A stretch of 33,232 nt of DNA, from assembly GCA_947168445.1 (NCBI GenBank), contig CAMVLW010000017.1, forward strand, positions 1 to 33,232, in the 5' to 3' direction. The stretch comes from an uncultured Clostridia bacterium (GTDB lineage Bacteria > Bacillota > Clostridia > Oscillospirales > Acutalibacteraceae). Positions 7,972 through 14,851 of the stretch are shown here, piece after piece (within the stretch, counting starts at the first letter, position 1; every line of letters starts with the position of its first letter). A program made the position numbers and the translations under genes. The notes under the pieces were generated by a model that saw nothing but the letters and a program-made list of their open reading frames with translations, was not told where the DNA came from and did not search any database.

Positions 7972-8270
7972 CGCAGCACCCCCAAGCCTTCCAGTCCCGA
8001 CATCGCAAAAATACGGTAGATGTTGTCGGAGTAATTTGTCACCTGCAAGGCGCCGCCGAGCAGCTTCATCTGGCGGTAGCGTCCCATCACCAAGCCCACC
8101 CCGGAGGAGTCCATAAAGCTGACGCCGCCGAAGTCCAGCCGCAGTGTGTGCGGCTTCAACTCCTGTGCCATGCCGTCCACCCGCGAACGGATTTTTGCCG
8201 CGCTGTCGTGGTCAATTTCACCGCGTATGTAGGCGGTCAGCACGTTGTTTTGATATTCTGTTTCAATCAT
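7968..8270 (-). CDS. spoIIAA: Anti-anti-sigma factor SpoIIAA
   Basis: This is a 100-residue STAS-domain protein. The sequence LDFGGVSFMDSSGVGLVMGRY contains the DSSG motif whose serine is the SpoIIAB phosphorylation site. When dephosphorylated it frees SigF from SpoIIAB. The start is taken as ATG 8270, nine bases after GGAGG (8280-8284). The in-frame GTG at 8276 is only three bases from that site and therefore too close. It is the first gene of spoIIA, immediately behind the hairpin at 8293-8322. Confidence 0.94.
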   Translation of the reverse strand: MIETEYQNNVLTAYIRGEIDHDSAAKIRSRVDGMAQELKPHTLRLDFGGVSFMDSSGVGLVMGRYRQMKLLGGALQVTNYSDNIYRIFAMSGLEGLGVLR

Positions 8271-8287
8271 TTTCACTATCCTCCAAT

Positions 8288-8322
8288 AAAAAAGGCTATA
8301 CTAATCATAGTTAGTATAGCCT
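8288..8322 (-). terminator. Strong hairpin with T run between folC and spoIIAA
   Basis: Twelve perfect pairs (AGGCTATACTAA, 8293-8304, with 8311-8322) and a six-base loop are followed on the minus strand by six Ts (8293-8288), then directly by the GGAGG of spoIIAA. It is a good intrinsic terminator for the folC operon. Any spoIIA transcript starting upstream of it would have to read through, so it may also attenuate spoIIA. Confidence 0.75.
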
Positions 8323-8336
8323 GAAAAATCTGTCAT

Positions 8337-8365
8337 ATTCTGTTGTTGAGTAAAATTAATTCTTT
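8337..8365 (-). promoter_or_regulatory. Sigma-H-like promoter candidate for spoIIA
   Basis: On the minus strand AAAGAATTA (8357-8365) and ACAGAAT (8337-8343) resemble the sigma-H boxes RnAGGAwWW and RnnGAAT. One base departs in the -35 and the spacer is 13 rather than 11-12. In Bacillus spoIIA is transcribed by sigma-H. The candidate overlaps the folC stop codon and lies upstream of the 8293-8322 hairpin. Confidence 0.35.
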
Positions 8366-9636
8366 AAAATGTACGGTCTGATTTCGCCCGCAAGGTACAG
8401 CGAGCCGCAAATCAGCACCGCGCCGTTTTCCGCTTTTGCGGTTTGCACCGCCGCGTCAAACGCCGCTTTTACGTCCTCAAAGGCGGTCACGTCGTCATAA
8501 ACAACGCGGAATTTCTCCGCGAGAGAAGGCGAATCCAGCGCGCGCGGATTGTTGACAGGGACGGTGTAAACGCGCCTGAACAAGCCCTTTAACAGCGCAA
8601 TGGAGCTGTCGATGTCCTTGTCCGCAAGCATACCCATCACGCAGGTAACCGGCGCGCCGGGGAGAAAGCGCTTGATCGCCTTTTCCAGCGCCGCAATGCC
8701 GTTTGGATTATGCGCGCCGTCAAGCAGCACCACGGGGTCGCTGCCGAGCAACTCCAAACGCGCGGGATTTGTTGCCTTTCGCAAGCCCTCGCGGATATGC
8801 CCGTTTGTGAAGCTAAGTTCGCCTTTATTCCTCAAATAGAATAATGCGGAGAGCGCGGACGAAGCGTTTTCAATCTGGTGCGCGCCGCTCAGACGTAAAA
8901 AGTATTCCTCGTTATTCAGCTTGAAGCGGCTGCCCGCAAGCGACATTTCCAACACCTCAACAGGCAAGTCCTCCGTCTTTATCAGCGGAATTTGCAGCCC
9001 TTCGGCGGTGGCTTCAATTACGCGCATGGCGGCGGTTTCCTGCCTTGAGGTCACAACAGCCGAGCCTTTTTTGAGAATTCCGCACTTTTGCTCCGCGATT
9101 TTCTCAATGGTATCGCCTAAAATTGCGGTGTGGTCAAGCCCTATGGCGGTAATCACCGCGCACAGCGGCGGCTTGATGACGTTGGTGCAGTCGAGCAGTC
9201 CGCCCATGCCGGTTTCGAGCACCACAATGTCGCAGCCCGCGTTTGCGTGAATCACAAATTGCAGCGCGTTGACGTACTCAAACTCCGTGATAATAATTCC
9301 TTCCTCGCGCAGCTGCTCCAGAACAGGGAAGGTTTCCTCCACGGCGGCGGTCAGCGTTTCCTCGGAAATCATTTCGTTGTTGATCTGAATCCGCTCGCGG
9401 AAATCGGTGATGTAGGGCGAGATAAACAGTCCGGTCTGATAACCCGCCGCCGTCAGAACAGACGAAAGCACCGCGCAGGTGGAGCCCTTTCCGTTGGTGC
9501 CCGCCACATGAATATAGCGCAGTCTGTCCTGCGGATTTCCGAGACGGCGCAGCAGCTCGCGCATACGGTCAAGCCCCGGACGTGAGCCGAAGGTCAGCAG
9601 CGAGTGGATTTTTGCAAGCGCGGTTTCGTAGGTCAT
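8356..9636 (-). CDS. folC: Bifunctional folylpolyglutamate / dihydrofolate synthase
   Basis: This 426-residue Mur-ligase-family enzyme adds glutamate to dihydropteroate or folates using ATP. The P-loop HVAGTNGKGSTC lies near residues 43-54. GGLLDCTNVI, GLDHTAILGDT and the C-terminal-domain motif LLDGAHNPNG follow in the expected order. Its start overlaps the rsmI stop by four bases (ATGA), so the two are translationally coupled. The upstream rsmI and trmN6 genes point to a housekeeping operon ended by the hairpin at 8293-8322. Confidence 0.94.
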   Translation of the reverse strand: MTYETALAKIHSLLTFGSRPGLDRMRELLRRLGNPQDRLRYIHVAGTNGKGSTCAVLSSVLTAAGYQTGLFISPYITDFRERIQINNEMISEETLTAAVEETFPVLEQLREEGIIITEFEYVNALQFVIHANAGCDIVVLETGMGGLLDCTNVIKPPLCAVITAIGLDHTAILGDTIEKIAEQKCGILKKGSAVVTSRQETAAMRVIEATAEGLQIPLIKTEDLPVEVLEMSLAGSRFKLNNEEYFLRLSGAHQIENASSALSALFYLRNKGELSFTNGHIREGLRKATNPARLELLGSDPVVLLDGAHNPNGIAALEKAIKRFLPGAPVTCVMGMLADKDIDSSIALLKGLFRRVYTVPVNNPRALDSPSLAEKFRVVYDDVTAFEDVKAAFDAAVQTAKAENGAVLICGSLYLAGEIRPYILKN

Positions 9637-10457
9637 GACAGCAGCTCCTTGTAAATTTCGTTTTTCTTAAAGCCGGTTGCCGCCGCCGCTTCCTTGGCGG
9701 CGTTGGTTGCCTTTTCGCCGTTTTCCATCAGCTTTTCGGCGAGCGCAACGGCGGCTTCCAGCGTGTAGCTTTGCGTTTCTTCTTCCTTTGCTCCTTCGAG
9801 CACCAGCACAATCTCACCGCGCACACTGCCGTCGGAAAGGTGCTCGGCGGCGTTTTTGGTGGTAGTGCGAATCACTTCCTCATGCACCTTTGTCAGCTCG
9901 CGCACAATGCTCAGGCGGCGGTCTCCGAAGGTTTCATATAAATCCTTTAACGTCGCGGGCAGCTTGTGCGGCGCTTCGTAAAAAATCATGGTGCGTTTTT
10001 CTCCCCGCAGGCTTTGCAAATGCTCGCCGCGGCTCTTTTTATTCACGCTCAAAAAGCCCTCAAAGGTGAAGCGCCCGGTTTCCAAGCCCGACACCGCCAG
10101 CGCCGAAATCACCGCGCTCGGGCCGGGAACAACGACGGTTTTGATTCCGCGCTCCTCACACAGCTTGATTAAATCCTCGCCGGGGTCTGAAATACACGGC
10201 ATGCCCGCGTCGGTCACAATCGCGCAGTTCTCTCCCTGCTCAATGCGGGCGCAAATCATCTCGCCGCGTTCGCGCTTGTTGTGCTCAAAATAGCTTACCA
10301 TCGGCTTTTTGATACCGAGGTGGTTCAGCAATTTGAGCGTTACGCGGGTGTCCTCGGCGGCGATGAAATCCACCTCGCTCAGCGTTTGCGCCGCGCGCGG
10401 CGACAAATCCGACAGGTTGCCGATTGGCGTTCCCGTCACATATAAAATTCCCGACAT
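9633..10457 (-). CDS. rsmI: 16S rRNA 2'-O-ribose C1402 methyltransferase
   Basis: The 274-residue product contains the whole RsmI (YraL/YabC) series: GTPIGNLSD near residue 9, AEDTR, DAGMPCISDPG, VPGPSA, FEGFL, FYEAPHK and RELTK. It methylates the ribose of C1402 in the decoding centre of 16S rRNA using S-adenosylmethionine. A GAGGAGAAAG site precedes the ATG. A 30-bp repeat (10481-10510) lies between it and trmN6. Confidence 0.95.
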   Translation of the reverse strand: MSGILYVTGTPIGNLSDLSPRAAQTLSEVDFIAAEDTRVTLKLLNHLGIKKPMVSYFEHNKRERGEMICARIEQGENCAIVTDAGMPCISDPGEDLIKLCEERGIKTVVVPGPSAVISALAVSGLETGRFTFEGFLSVNKKSRGEHLQSLRGEKRTMIFYEAPHKLPATLKDLYETFGDRRLSIVRELTKVHEEVIRTTTKNAAEHLSDGSVRGEIVLVLEGAKEEETQSYTLEAAVALAEKLMENGEKATNAAKEAAAATGFKKNEIYKELLS

Positions 10458-10480
10458 TTCTTTCTCCTCTATTTCCTTTC

Positions 10481-10510
10481 GGCAACACCTAAATTATGCG
10501 GTATTGCCTT
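10481..10510 (-). repeat. Solo 30-bp hairpin repeat abutting the trmN6 stop codon
   Basis: On the minus strand this reads AAGGCAATACC-GCATAATTTA-GGTGTTGCC, a hairpin (nine positions with one mismatch). The first 26 bases are identical to the left end of the element at 32934-33102. It begins inside the trmN6 stop codon, so the repeat and the end of the gene overlap. It lies between two genes of the same operon and has no T tract. Confidence 0.75.
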
Positions 10511-11247
10511 TACAGATACGTGCTTTTGTAGTCGCCGTAAATTTGCAGCATTTCCTGCGAAAAGCCGCCGTTTTCATCCTCGATAAACAGCGTGGGCAGC
10601 ACATCTAAAAAGCCGCGTTTCCCGCCGCGCCTTCCCTCTAACAAAAAGAGCTTCGGCGCCTTGCTTTTGCGCTGCTGCACCAGCCGCAGACGCTTGGGTT
10701 CGAGGTCAAATTTGCGCATGCTTTCCATCACATCCGCCAGCCGCTCCGGGCGCTGACATAGGCAGAACCGCCCGCCGAATTGCAGCAGCTTTGCCGCCGC
10801 CTCGCAGATATCGTCAAGCGAGCACGCGGTTTCGTGCCGCGCAACCTGCTTGGCGTTTTCGGGATTGAGCAGCCCGGTTCCTTCTAATTTATACGGCGGG
10901 TTGCACGCTGCAACGTCAAACGCGCCGAAGGGCAGCCTGCCCTTTAATTCCTTTAAATCGGCATTGAGCACCGTGATTTTTTCTTCCAGATGATTCAGCG
11001 CCACGCTGTCGCGCAGCAGCTTGCAGGCGTTTTCCTGAATTTCCACCGCCGACACGCGCAGACCGGGATTGTTTTTCAGCCACAAAAGCGGAATCGTGCC
11101 GCAGCCGGTGCCCAAATCAACGCAATTCTTACTGCCCGCGGGCTGTGAAAAATCCGCCAGCAGAATGGTGTCGGTTGAAAAATGATAGCTGTCCGACACA
11201 AAAATTTCCATGCCGCTGCCCAGCGGCTCACGGTGAAGGTTCTTCAT
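10510..11247 (-). CDS. trmN6: tRNA1(Val)-A37 N6-methyltransferase family (YabB)
   Basis: This 245-residue class I SAM methyltransferase has motif I (CVDLGTGCGTIPLL near residues 37-50) and the catalytic NPPY within VAACNPPYKLEGTG. The start region ending SDSYHFSTDTILLADF is also typical of YabB/TrmN6. A longer frame opens at 11283, but a TATAAT box sits only three bases ahead of that codon, so transcription would start inside it; the ATG at 11247 is therefore preferred. The position next to rsmI repeats the yabB-yabC order of Bacillus. Activity on a specific tRNA is inferred from family membership. Confidence 0.85.
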   Translation of the reverse strand: MKNLHREPLGSGMEIFVSDSYHFSTDTILLADFSQPAGSKNCVDLGTGCGTIPLLWLKNNPGLRVSAVEIQENACKLLRDSVALNHLEEKITVLNADLKELKGRLPFGAFDVAACNPPYKLEGTGLLNPENAKQVARHETACSLDDICEAAAKLLQFGGRFCLCQRPERLADVMESMRKFDLEPKRLRLVQQRKSKAPKLFLLEGRRGGKRGFLDVLPTLFIEDENGGFSQEMLQIYGDYKSTYL

Positions 11248-11285
11248 GTTTTTCACCCAACGTCCTTGTCTGTATTTCTCCATAC

Positions 11286-11314
11286 ATTATACAATAGGAA
11301 CGGGCGTTGCGCAA
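11286..11314 (-). promoter_or_regulatory. Sigma-A promoter of trmN6-rsmI-folC
   Basis: TTGCGC (11309-11314), a 17-base spacer and TATAAT (11286-11291) on the minus strand. The start point near 11279 leaves a leader of about 30 bases before ATG 11247 and rules out the ATG at 11283. Confidence 0.7.
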
Positions 11315-11349
11315 GCATTTTCGGGTTGCTTAAAGCTAACCTGAAATCA

Positions 11350-11379
11350 ATAAAGGCGGCAAGGACAAACCTTGCCGCC
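11350..11379 (-). terminator. Terminator of the ferredoxin gene
   Basis: GGCGGCAAGG (11355-11364) and CCTTGCCGCC (11370-11379) form ten perfect pairs with a five-base loop. On the minus strand TTTATTGATTT follows. It lies 25 bases past the ferredoxin stop and just upstream of the next promoter. Confidence 0.75.
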
Positions 11380-11404
11380 TGTTTGGTTAAAACAGTGACC
11401 TTAA

Positions 11405-11575
11405 TTAGCCTTCCGCAGGAGCGCCAACAGGGCAAACATCGGCACAAGAGCCGCAGTCTACACAAGCGTCAGCGTCGATAACATACTTACCGTCGCCCTC
11501 GGAAATAGCTGAACAAGGACATTCGTCTGCACAAGCACCACACATGATGCATTCATCACTGATTACATATGCCAT
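11405..11575 (-). CDS. 2[4Fe-4S] ferredoxin
   Basis: The 56-residue protein (MAYVISDECIMCGACADECP...) has two clostridial ferredoxin motifs, CIMCGACADECP and CVDCGSCADVCP, that bind two [4Fe-4S] clusters. It serves as a low-potential electron carrier, for example for pyruvate:ferredoxin oxidoreductase or hydrogenase. AAGGAGG lies eight bases before the ATG. It has its own promoter (11607-11634) and terminator, so it is expressed separately although it lies between ricT and trmN6. That slot holds yabA in Bacillus. A role in supplying clusters or electrons to the neighbouring Ric system is possible but unproven. Confidence 0.95.
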   Translation of the reverse strand: MAYVISDECIMCGACADECPCSAISEGDGKYVIDADACVDCGSCADVCPVGAPAEG

Positions 11576-11606
11576 GGATTGTACACCTCCTTATCAAGTT
11601 ACCTAT

Positions 11607-11634
11607 AGTATATCACAAAATAAAAATTTTGCAA
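11607..11634 (-). promoter_or_regulatory. Promoter of the ferredoxin gene
   Basis: TTGCAA (11629-11634), a 16-base spacer and TATACT (11607-11612) on the minus strand, about 32 bases before the ATG. The short inverted repeat TGACA/TGTCA just after the ricT stop lacks a T run and is not called a terminator. Confidence 0.65.
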
Positions 11635-11653
11635 GTGTTTTGACATTTTTTTG

Positions 11654-12520
11654 TCATTCCAAATTACCCAATTGTTCAAGCTCTTTTTTGTTCACCTTGA
11701 TGTAGCCGTCCCTAACCAATTTGCACTGGCGCACGGTAAAGGTTTTGGGAGCCACATCCTCGGGCGCGTTGTCAAGCTTGACCTTGAGCGTGCGGGCAAT
11801 CAGGTTGTTTTCCACCACCAAGCCCCTGCCTTCGGGCGTTTTGACAATCGCGCCGACCTTCGGCGTGTGCTTGAGCAAATCGGTGTAAGCCTCCTGCTCG
11901 TATTTCAGGCAGCACATCAGTCTGCCGCAGGTGCCGGAAATCTTGACGGGGGAGAGAGAAAGTCCCTGTTCCTTTGCCATCTTGATAGACACCGGCTGAA
12001 ACTCGCCCATAAAGCCGTTGCAGCAAAACGGTCTGCCGCAAATGCCCAAGCCGCCCAGCATCTTCGCCTCGTCGCGCACACCGATTTGGCGCAGCTCAAT
12101 GCGGGTGCGGAACACCGAAGCCAAGTCCTTAACCAAGGCGCGGAAGTCCACTCTGCCGTCGGCGGTAAAGTAAAAAATAATCTTGCTGTTGTCAAAGGTG
12201 TATTCCACGTTGACAAGCTTCATTTTCAGTCCGTGAGCGGCAATTTTCTGCTCACAAATCTTGCGCGCTTCCTTTTCGCGCAGGCGGTTTTCCGCCAAGT
12301 GGTTCAAGTCTTTTTCGGTTGCGATACGAATCAAGGGCTTGAGCGGGTGGGTCAGACTGTCGTCCTCAATGGTTTTGTTCGCCATTGCCACCTCGCCGCA
12401 CTCCACGCCGCGCGCGGTCTCTACAATGACCATATCGCCGGGGCGCAGCTGATTGCCCAGCGGGTCAAAGTAATACACCTTGCCGACCTGTTTGAATCTT
12501 ACGCCGATTACCTCTGCCAT
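11654..12520 (-). CDS. ricT: RicT (YaaT), PSP1-domain regulator protein
   Basis: The 288-residue product has a PSP1 domain. It also has the cysteine blocks typical of YaaT/RicT: GICGRPFCCNGF, SIKMAKEQGLSLSPVKISGTCGRLMCCLKYE (abbreviated as two adjacent blocks near residues 155-205). In Bacillus subtilis RicT works with RicA and RicF in a complex that carries [4Fe-4S] clusters and stimulates RNase Y mRNA processing, sporulation, competence and biofilm formation. The start is ATG 12520 with AGGAGG ahead of it rather than the ATG at 12550. It overlaps the end of holB by 13 bases, and the ribosome binding site lies within holB. Confidence 0.9.
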   Translation of the reverse strand: MAEVIGVRFKQVGKVYYFDPLGNQLRPGDMVIVETARGVECGEVAMANKTIEDDSLTHPLKPLIRIATEKDLNHLAENRLREKEARKICEQKIAAHGLKMKLVNVEYTFDNSKIIFYFTADGRVDFRALVKDLASVFRTRIELRQIGVRDEAKMLGGLGICGRPFCCNGFMGEFQPVSIKMAKEQGLSLSPVKISGTCGRLMCCLKYEQEAYTDLLKHTPKVGAIVKTPEGRGLVVENNLIARTLKVKLDNAPEDVAPKTFTVRQCKLVRDGYIKVNKKELEQLGNLE

Positions 12521-13371
12521 GTTATCCTCCTGAACTCTCCGCACAGCCAAGTGGTGAGGAGATTGCTGTTTACATTTTGTTTCATTTTATCATCAAAGCT
12601 GTCGCACAGCTCCATCATATCCAATATTTTTTTGCGCGTCAGCCTGCCTGTCAGCCGCTGCGCCGTGTCTTTGTCGCCGAGCGGCCGCGCTCCGGCAAGA
12701 AGCGCCAGCGCGTCGCGCAGACTGCGCTTGACCGCCGCGATAATTTTTCCGTAATTGTCCTTGTCAAGCGAATACGCCGCTTTCAGCAGCGGGTATTCTC
12801 TGCTCTCCAAAATGCCGCTGACAATCGCCCCTGCCGCCTGCAGGGTTTCGTCGTCAAAGCTTTCGTCGCCCTTCACGCGCAGCACGGTGAAGCGGGAGAG
12901 AATGGTTTCGAGCATGCTCTGCGCGCTTTTGCACAGCAGAATAAAGTAGACATTCTGCGGCGGTTCCTCAAAAAGCTTCAAAAAGGTGTTTTGAATCAGC
13001 GGAGTAAACCGCTCGTCCGCATGCTCAAAGATGTACGCCTTTGCGCCCGCGTCGTTGGGCGGCGTCACACTGGCGTCCTTCATCAGCTCGCGCATTTGCT
13101 CAACCGTGTATGCCTTTTTCTGCGCCTGCAGCTGCGGATAGGCAATGTCCGCATGCGCTTTGTTTTTGGCGTTGCGGCAGTTTTTGCACACGCCGCAGGG
13201 CTTTTCATTTTCGCCGCACACCGCGTACATGCTCAGAAAAACCGCCAGTTCCGCCGCCTTTTCCGCGTCGGGGCTTTCGATAATGATTGCGTGCGGCATG
13301 CGTTTGCTGCGGTCAAATTCCGTTAGTGTTTGCAGCACGTCCTTGTCAAAGCGGAATCCTTCTGTGTTCAT
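12508..13371 (-). CDS. holB: DNA polymerase III subunit delta'
   Basis: The 287-residue clamp-loader subunit has the C4 zinc module (CGENEKPCGVCKNC, near residues 52-65) and an intact LFEEPPQNVYFIL motif. It lacks a Walker A lysine box, as expected for delta' rather than DnaX. A SxMLETILSRF sensor-like segment follows. The length fits HolB of Firmicutes. The gene is three bases downstream of the phosphodiesterase gene and overlaps ricT, so the three form one transcription unit. Confidence 0.88.
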   Translation of the reverse strand: MNTEGFRFDKDVLQTLTEFDRSKRMPHAIIIESPDAEKAAELAVFLSMYAVCGENEKPCGVCKNCRNAKNKAHADIAYPQLQAQKKAYTVEQMRELMKDASVTPPNDAGAKAYIFEHADERFTPLIQNTFLKLFEEPPQNVYFILLCKSAQSMLETILSRFTVLRVKGDESFDDETLQAAGAIVSGILESREYPLLKAAYSLDKDNYGKIIAAVKRSLRDALALLAGARPLGDKDTAQRLTGRLTRKKILDMMELCDSFDDKMKQNVNSNLLTTWLCGEFRRITWQR

Positions 13372-13374
13372 GAT

Positions 13375-13851
13375 TTACCGGGTGTTCAGCTTGACAATGT
13401 TGGTGACAATCTCGCCCTTTGGGGTGATTTCAACAATGCCGTAGCTGGCAAAATAGCCGGCGCAGGAGCCGGGGTTCATGATATGCAGTCCTTCGTCGTA
13501 GTCGGTCATTGCCTGATGGGTGTGACCGAACAGCAGCACGTCCGCCTTTTGCTCACGCGCCGCGTACACCAGATTGGACAGGGTGTACTTTGCCTGATAC
13601 AAGTGACCGTGCGTGACAAAAAACCGCTTGCCGCCCAACTCAACAACCTCCACCGGCTGCTGCTTGGTGTGAAAATCGCAGTTGCCGCACACGCCGATAA
13701 CGGGAATGTCCGTGTAATGGTCTTTGATATATTGAAGCTCCGCCTTGCCGTCGCCGCAGTGAATAATCGCGTCGGCGTTTGTTTGCGCGTCAAGCGCGCG
13801 TTGGCAGGAATTAAAATCGCCGTGAGTGTCGGATAAAACTAAAATACGCAT
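13375..13851 (-). CDS. YfcE/MJ0936-family metallophosphoesterase
   Basis: This 158-residue calcineurin-like enzyme has all five metal motifs in order: LSDTHGD (residues 6-12), HCGDG, GNCD, THGH and FGHTH. Family members hydrolyse phosphodiesters with two divalent metal ions; the natural substrate is unknown. MRILVLSDTHG at 13851 is the start, preceded by GGAG. The longer frame from 13920 lacks a ribosome binding site. A candidate promoter on the minus strand is TTCATT (13910-13915) with an 18-base spacer and TATACT (13886-13891), overlapping the start of the divergent small gene. Confidence 0.85.
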   Translation of the reverse strand: MRILVLSDTHGDFNSCQRALDAQTNADAIIHCGDGKAELQYIKDHYTDIPVIGVCGNCDFHTKQQPVEVVELGGKRFFVTHGHLYQAKYTLSNLVYAAREQKADVLLFGHTHQAMTDYDEGLHIMNPGSCAGYFASYGIVEITPKGEIVTNIVKLNTR

Positions 13852-13906
13852 AAAATTCTCCGTTCTATCAGTCAAAATCTCGCATAGTATATGGTGAGGT
13901 GGTTTT

Positions 13907-14137
13907 ATGAATGAAAACAAAGAAAAGCTGTTTGCCGATTTGTCGCGTCAGCTGAATCTGTCGCAGGAGCAAATCGAAGGCTCCTGCAAAACAGGCGACG
14001 CGGAAGGTTTGATGAAAAATCTCGACAGCGGCACCGCCGCGCAGGTGCAGTCCATTCTCAGCGACCCCGACAAAACACGCGAGCTGCTGAGCAGTCCGCA
14101 GGCGCAGGCGCTCATAAAGCTGCTGGAAAATCAATAA
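13907..14137 (+). CDS. Small helical protein of unknown function (first of three)
   Basis: This is a 76-residue, soluble, highly charged and probably all-helical protein with no cysteine other than C26 and no membrane segment. The C-terminal half, ILSDPDKTRELLSSPQAQAL, resembles the opening of the next gene (MSNPEAMRQVQSLGEKLG), suggesting a shared repeat. GAGGTGG precedes the ATG. The upstream CATAGTAT (13883-13890) fits the sigma-G/E-type -10 pattern CATnnTA, but no matching -35 is clear. The function is not recognised. Confidence 0.75.
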   Translation: MNENKEKLFADLSRQLNLSQEQIEGSCKTGDAEGLMKNLDSGTAAQVQSILSDPDKTRELLSSPQAQALIKLLENQ

Positions 14138-14152
14138 AAAGGACGGTTATTC

Positions 14153-14500
14153 ATGTCGGAATTACAGGATACCATCAATCAAATTATGAGCAATCCCGAG
14201 GCAATGCGGCAGGTGCAGAGTCTGGGCGAAAAGCTGGGGCTTTCGGGAAATTCCGCGACGCCGCCGCAGGCTGCTTCTCCCGCTCCCGTACAAAGCGGCA
14301 ATGCGGAGATGATGAGCGCGCTTTCAAGGCTTGCGCCCTTAATGCGCTCCGCCGCGCCGAATGACGAAACAACAGCGCTGCTCAATGCGCTCAAGCCCTT
14401 TCTCAGCGGCGAAAAGCTGCAAAGGCTGCAAAGCGCCGGCAGGTTAATCCGGCTGGTGCGCATGATCCCGCTGCTCAAAGACAGCGGCATGTTTTTATAA
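14153..14500 (+). CDS. Hypothetical protein, second of three small genes
   Basis: The 115-residue product has a helical N-terminus (NPEAMRQVQSLG), an Ala/Pro/Ser linker near residues 35-48 and a helical C-terminal half. That half contains LLNALKPFLSGEKLQRLQSA and RLIRLVRMIPLLKDSG. The latter is a basic amphipathic segment that could lie on a membrane. I have seen comparable ALKPYL-type small proteins in Clostridia without an assigned role. It lies 15 bases after the first gene and 19 before the third. Confidence 0.72.
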   Translation: MSELQDTINQIMSNPEAMRQVQSLGEKLGLSGNSATPPQAASPAPVQSGNAEMMSALSRLAPLMRSAAPNDETTALLNALKPFLSGEKLQRLQSAGRLIRLVRMIPLLKDSGMFL

Positions 14501-14519
14501 GCGGAGGTGAAGGTGAAAC

Positions 14520-14828
14520 ATGGCAGGATTTGAAGAGGAGGCGTTTGAACGCGCCCGCAGAATGTCGCACAACCGTCCCGGCGGCGCTGCGCACAGAGAG
14601 GAGCACCGCGAGGAACCGCCCAAGCCGAAGCCGGAGCCAAAGCCCGAACGCCCTCAAAAGCCTCCCGAACCGCCCAAGCCGCCTGCGCCAAAGCCCAAGC
14701 CGCCGAATGTGCTGGAAACGCTGTTTCAGGACAAGGAAAAAAGCCTGATTCTCATGCTGCTCATGCTGCTGATGGACGAAAACGCCGACCCTACGCTGCT
14801 GTTCACCCTGATGTATCTGCTCATGTAA
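14520..14828 (+). CDS. Proline-rich small protein with a Leu/Met-rich tail (third of three)
   Basis: The 102-residue product has an acidic start and a PKPKPEPKPERP-type Pro-Lys-Glu tract near residues 33-65. It ends in the hydrophobic LILMLLMLLMDENADPTLLFTLMYLLM region (residues 76-102). Small clostridial proteins ending in a Leu-rich helix, an acidic turn and a second Leu-rich helix are common and uncharacterised. The proline tract may span a layer such as cell wall or spore coat while the tail sits in a membrane or self-assembles (inference). GGAGGTGAAGG precedes the ATG. A six-pair hairpin (TGACAG/CTGTCA, 14828-14843) lies at its end, facing proA. Confidence 0.7.
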   Translation: MAGFEEEAFERARRMSHNRPGGAAHREEHREEPPKPKPEPKPERPQKPPEPPKPPAPKPKPPNVLETLFQDKEKSLILMLLMLLMDENADPTLLFTLMYLLM

Positions 14829-14851
14829 TGACAGCCTGCTGTCAATTCATG

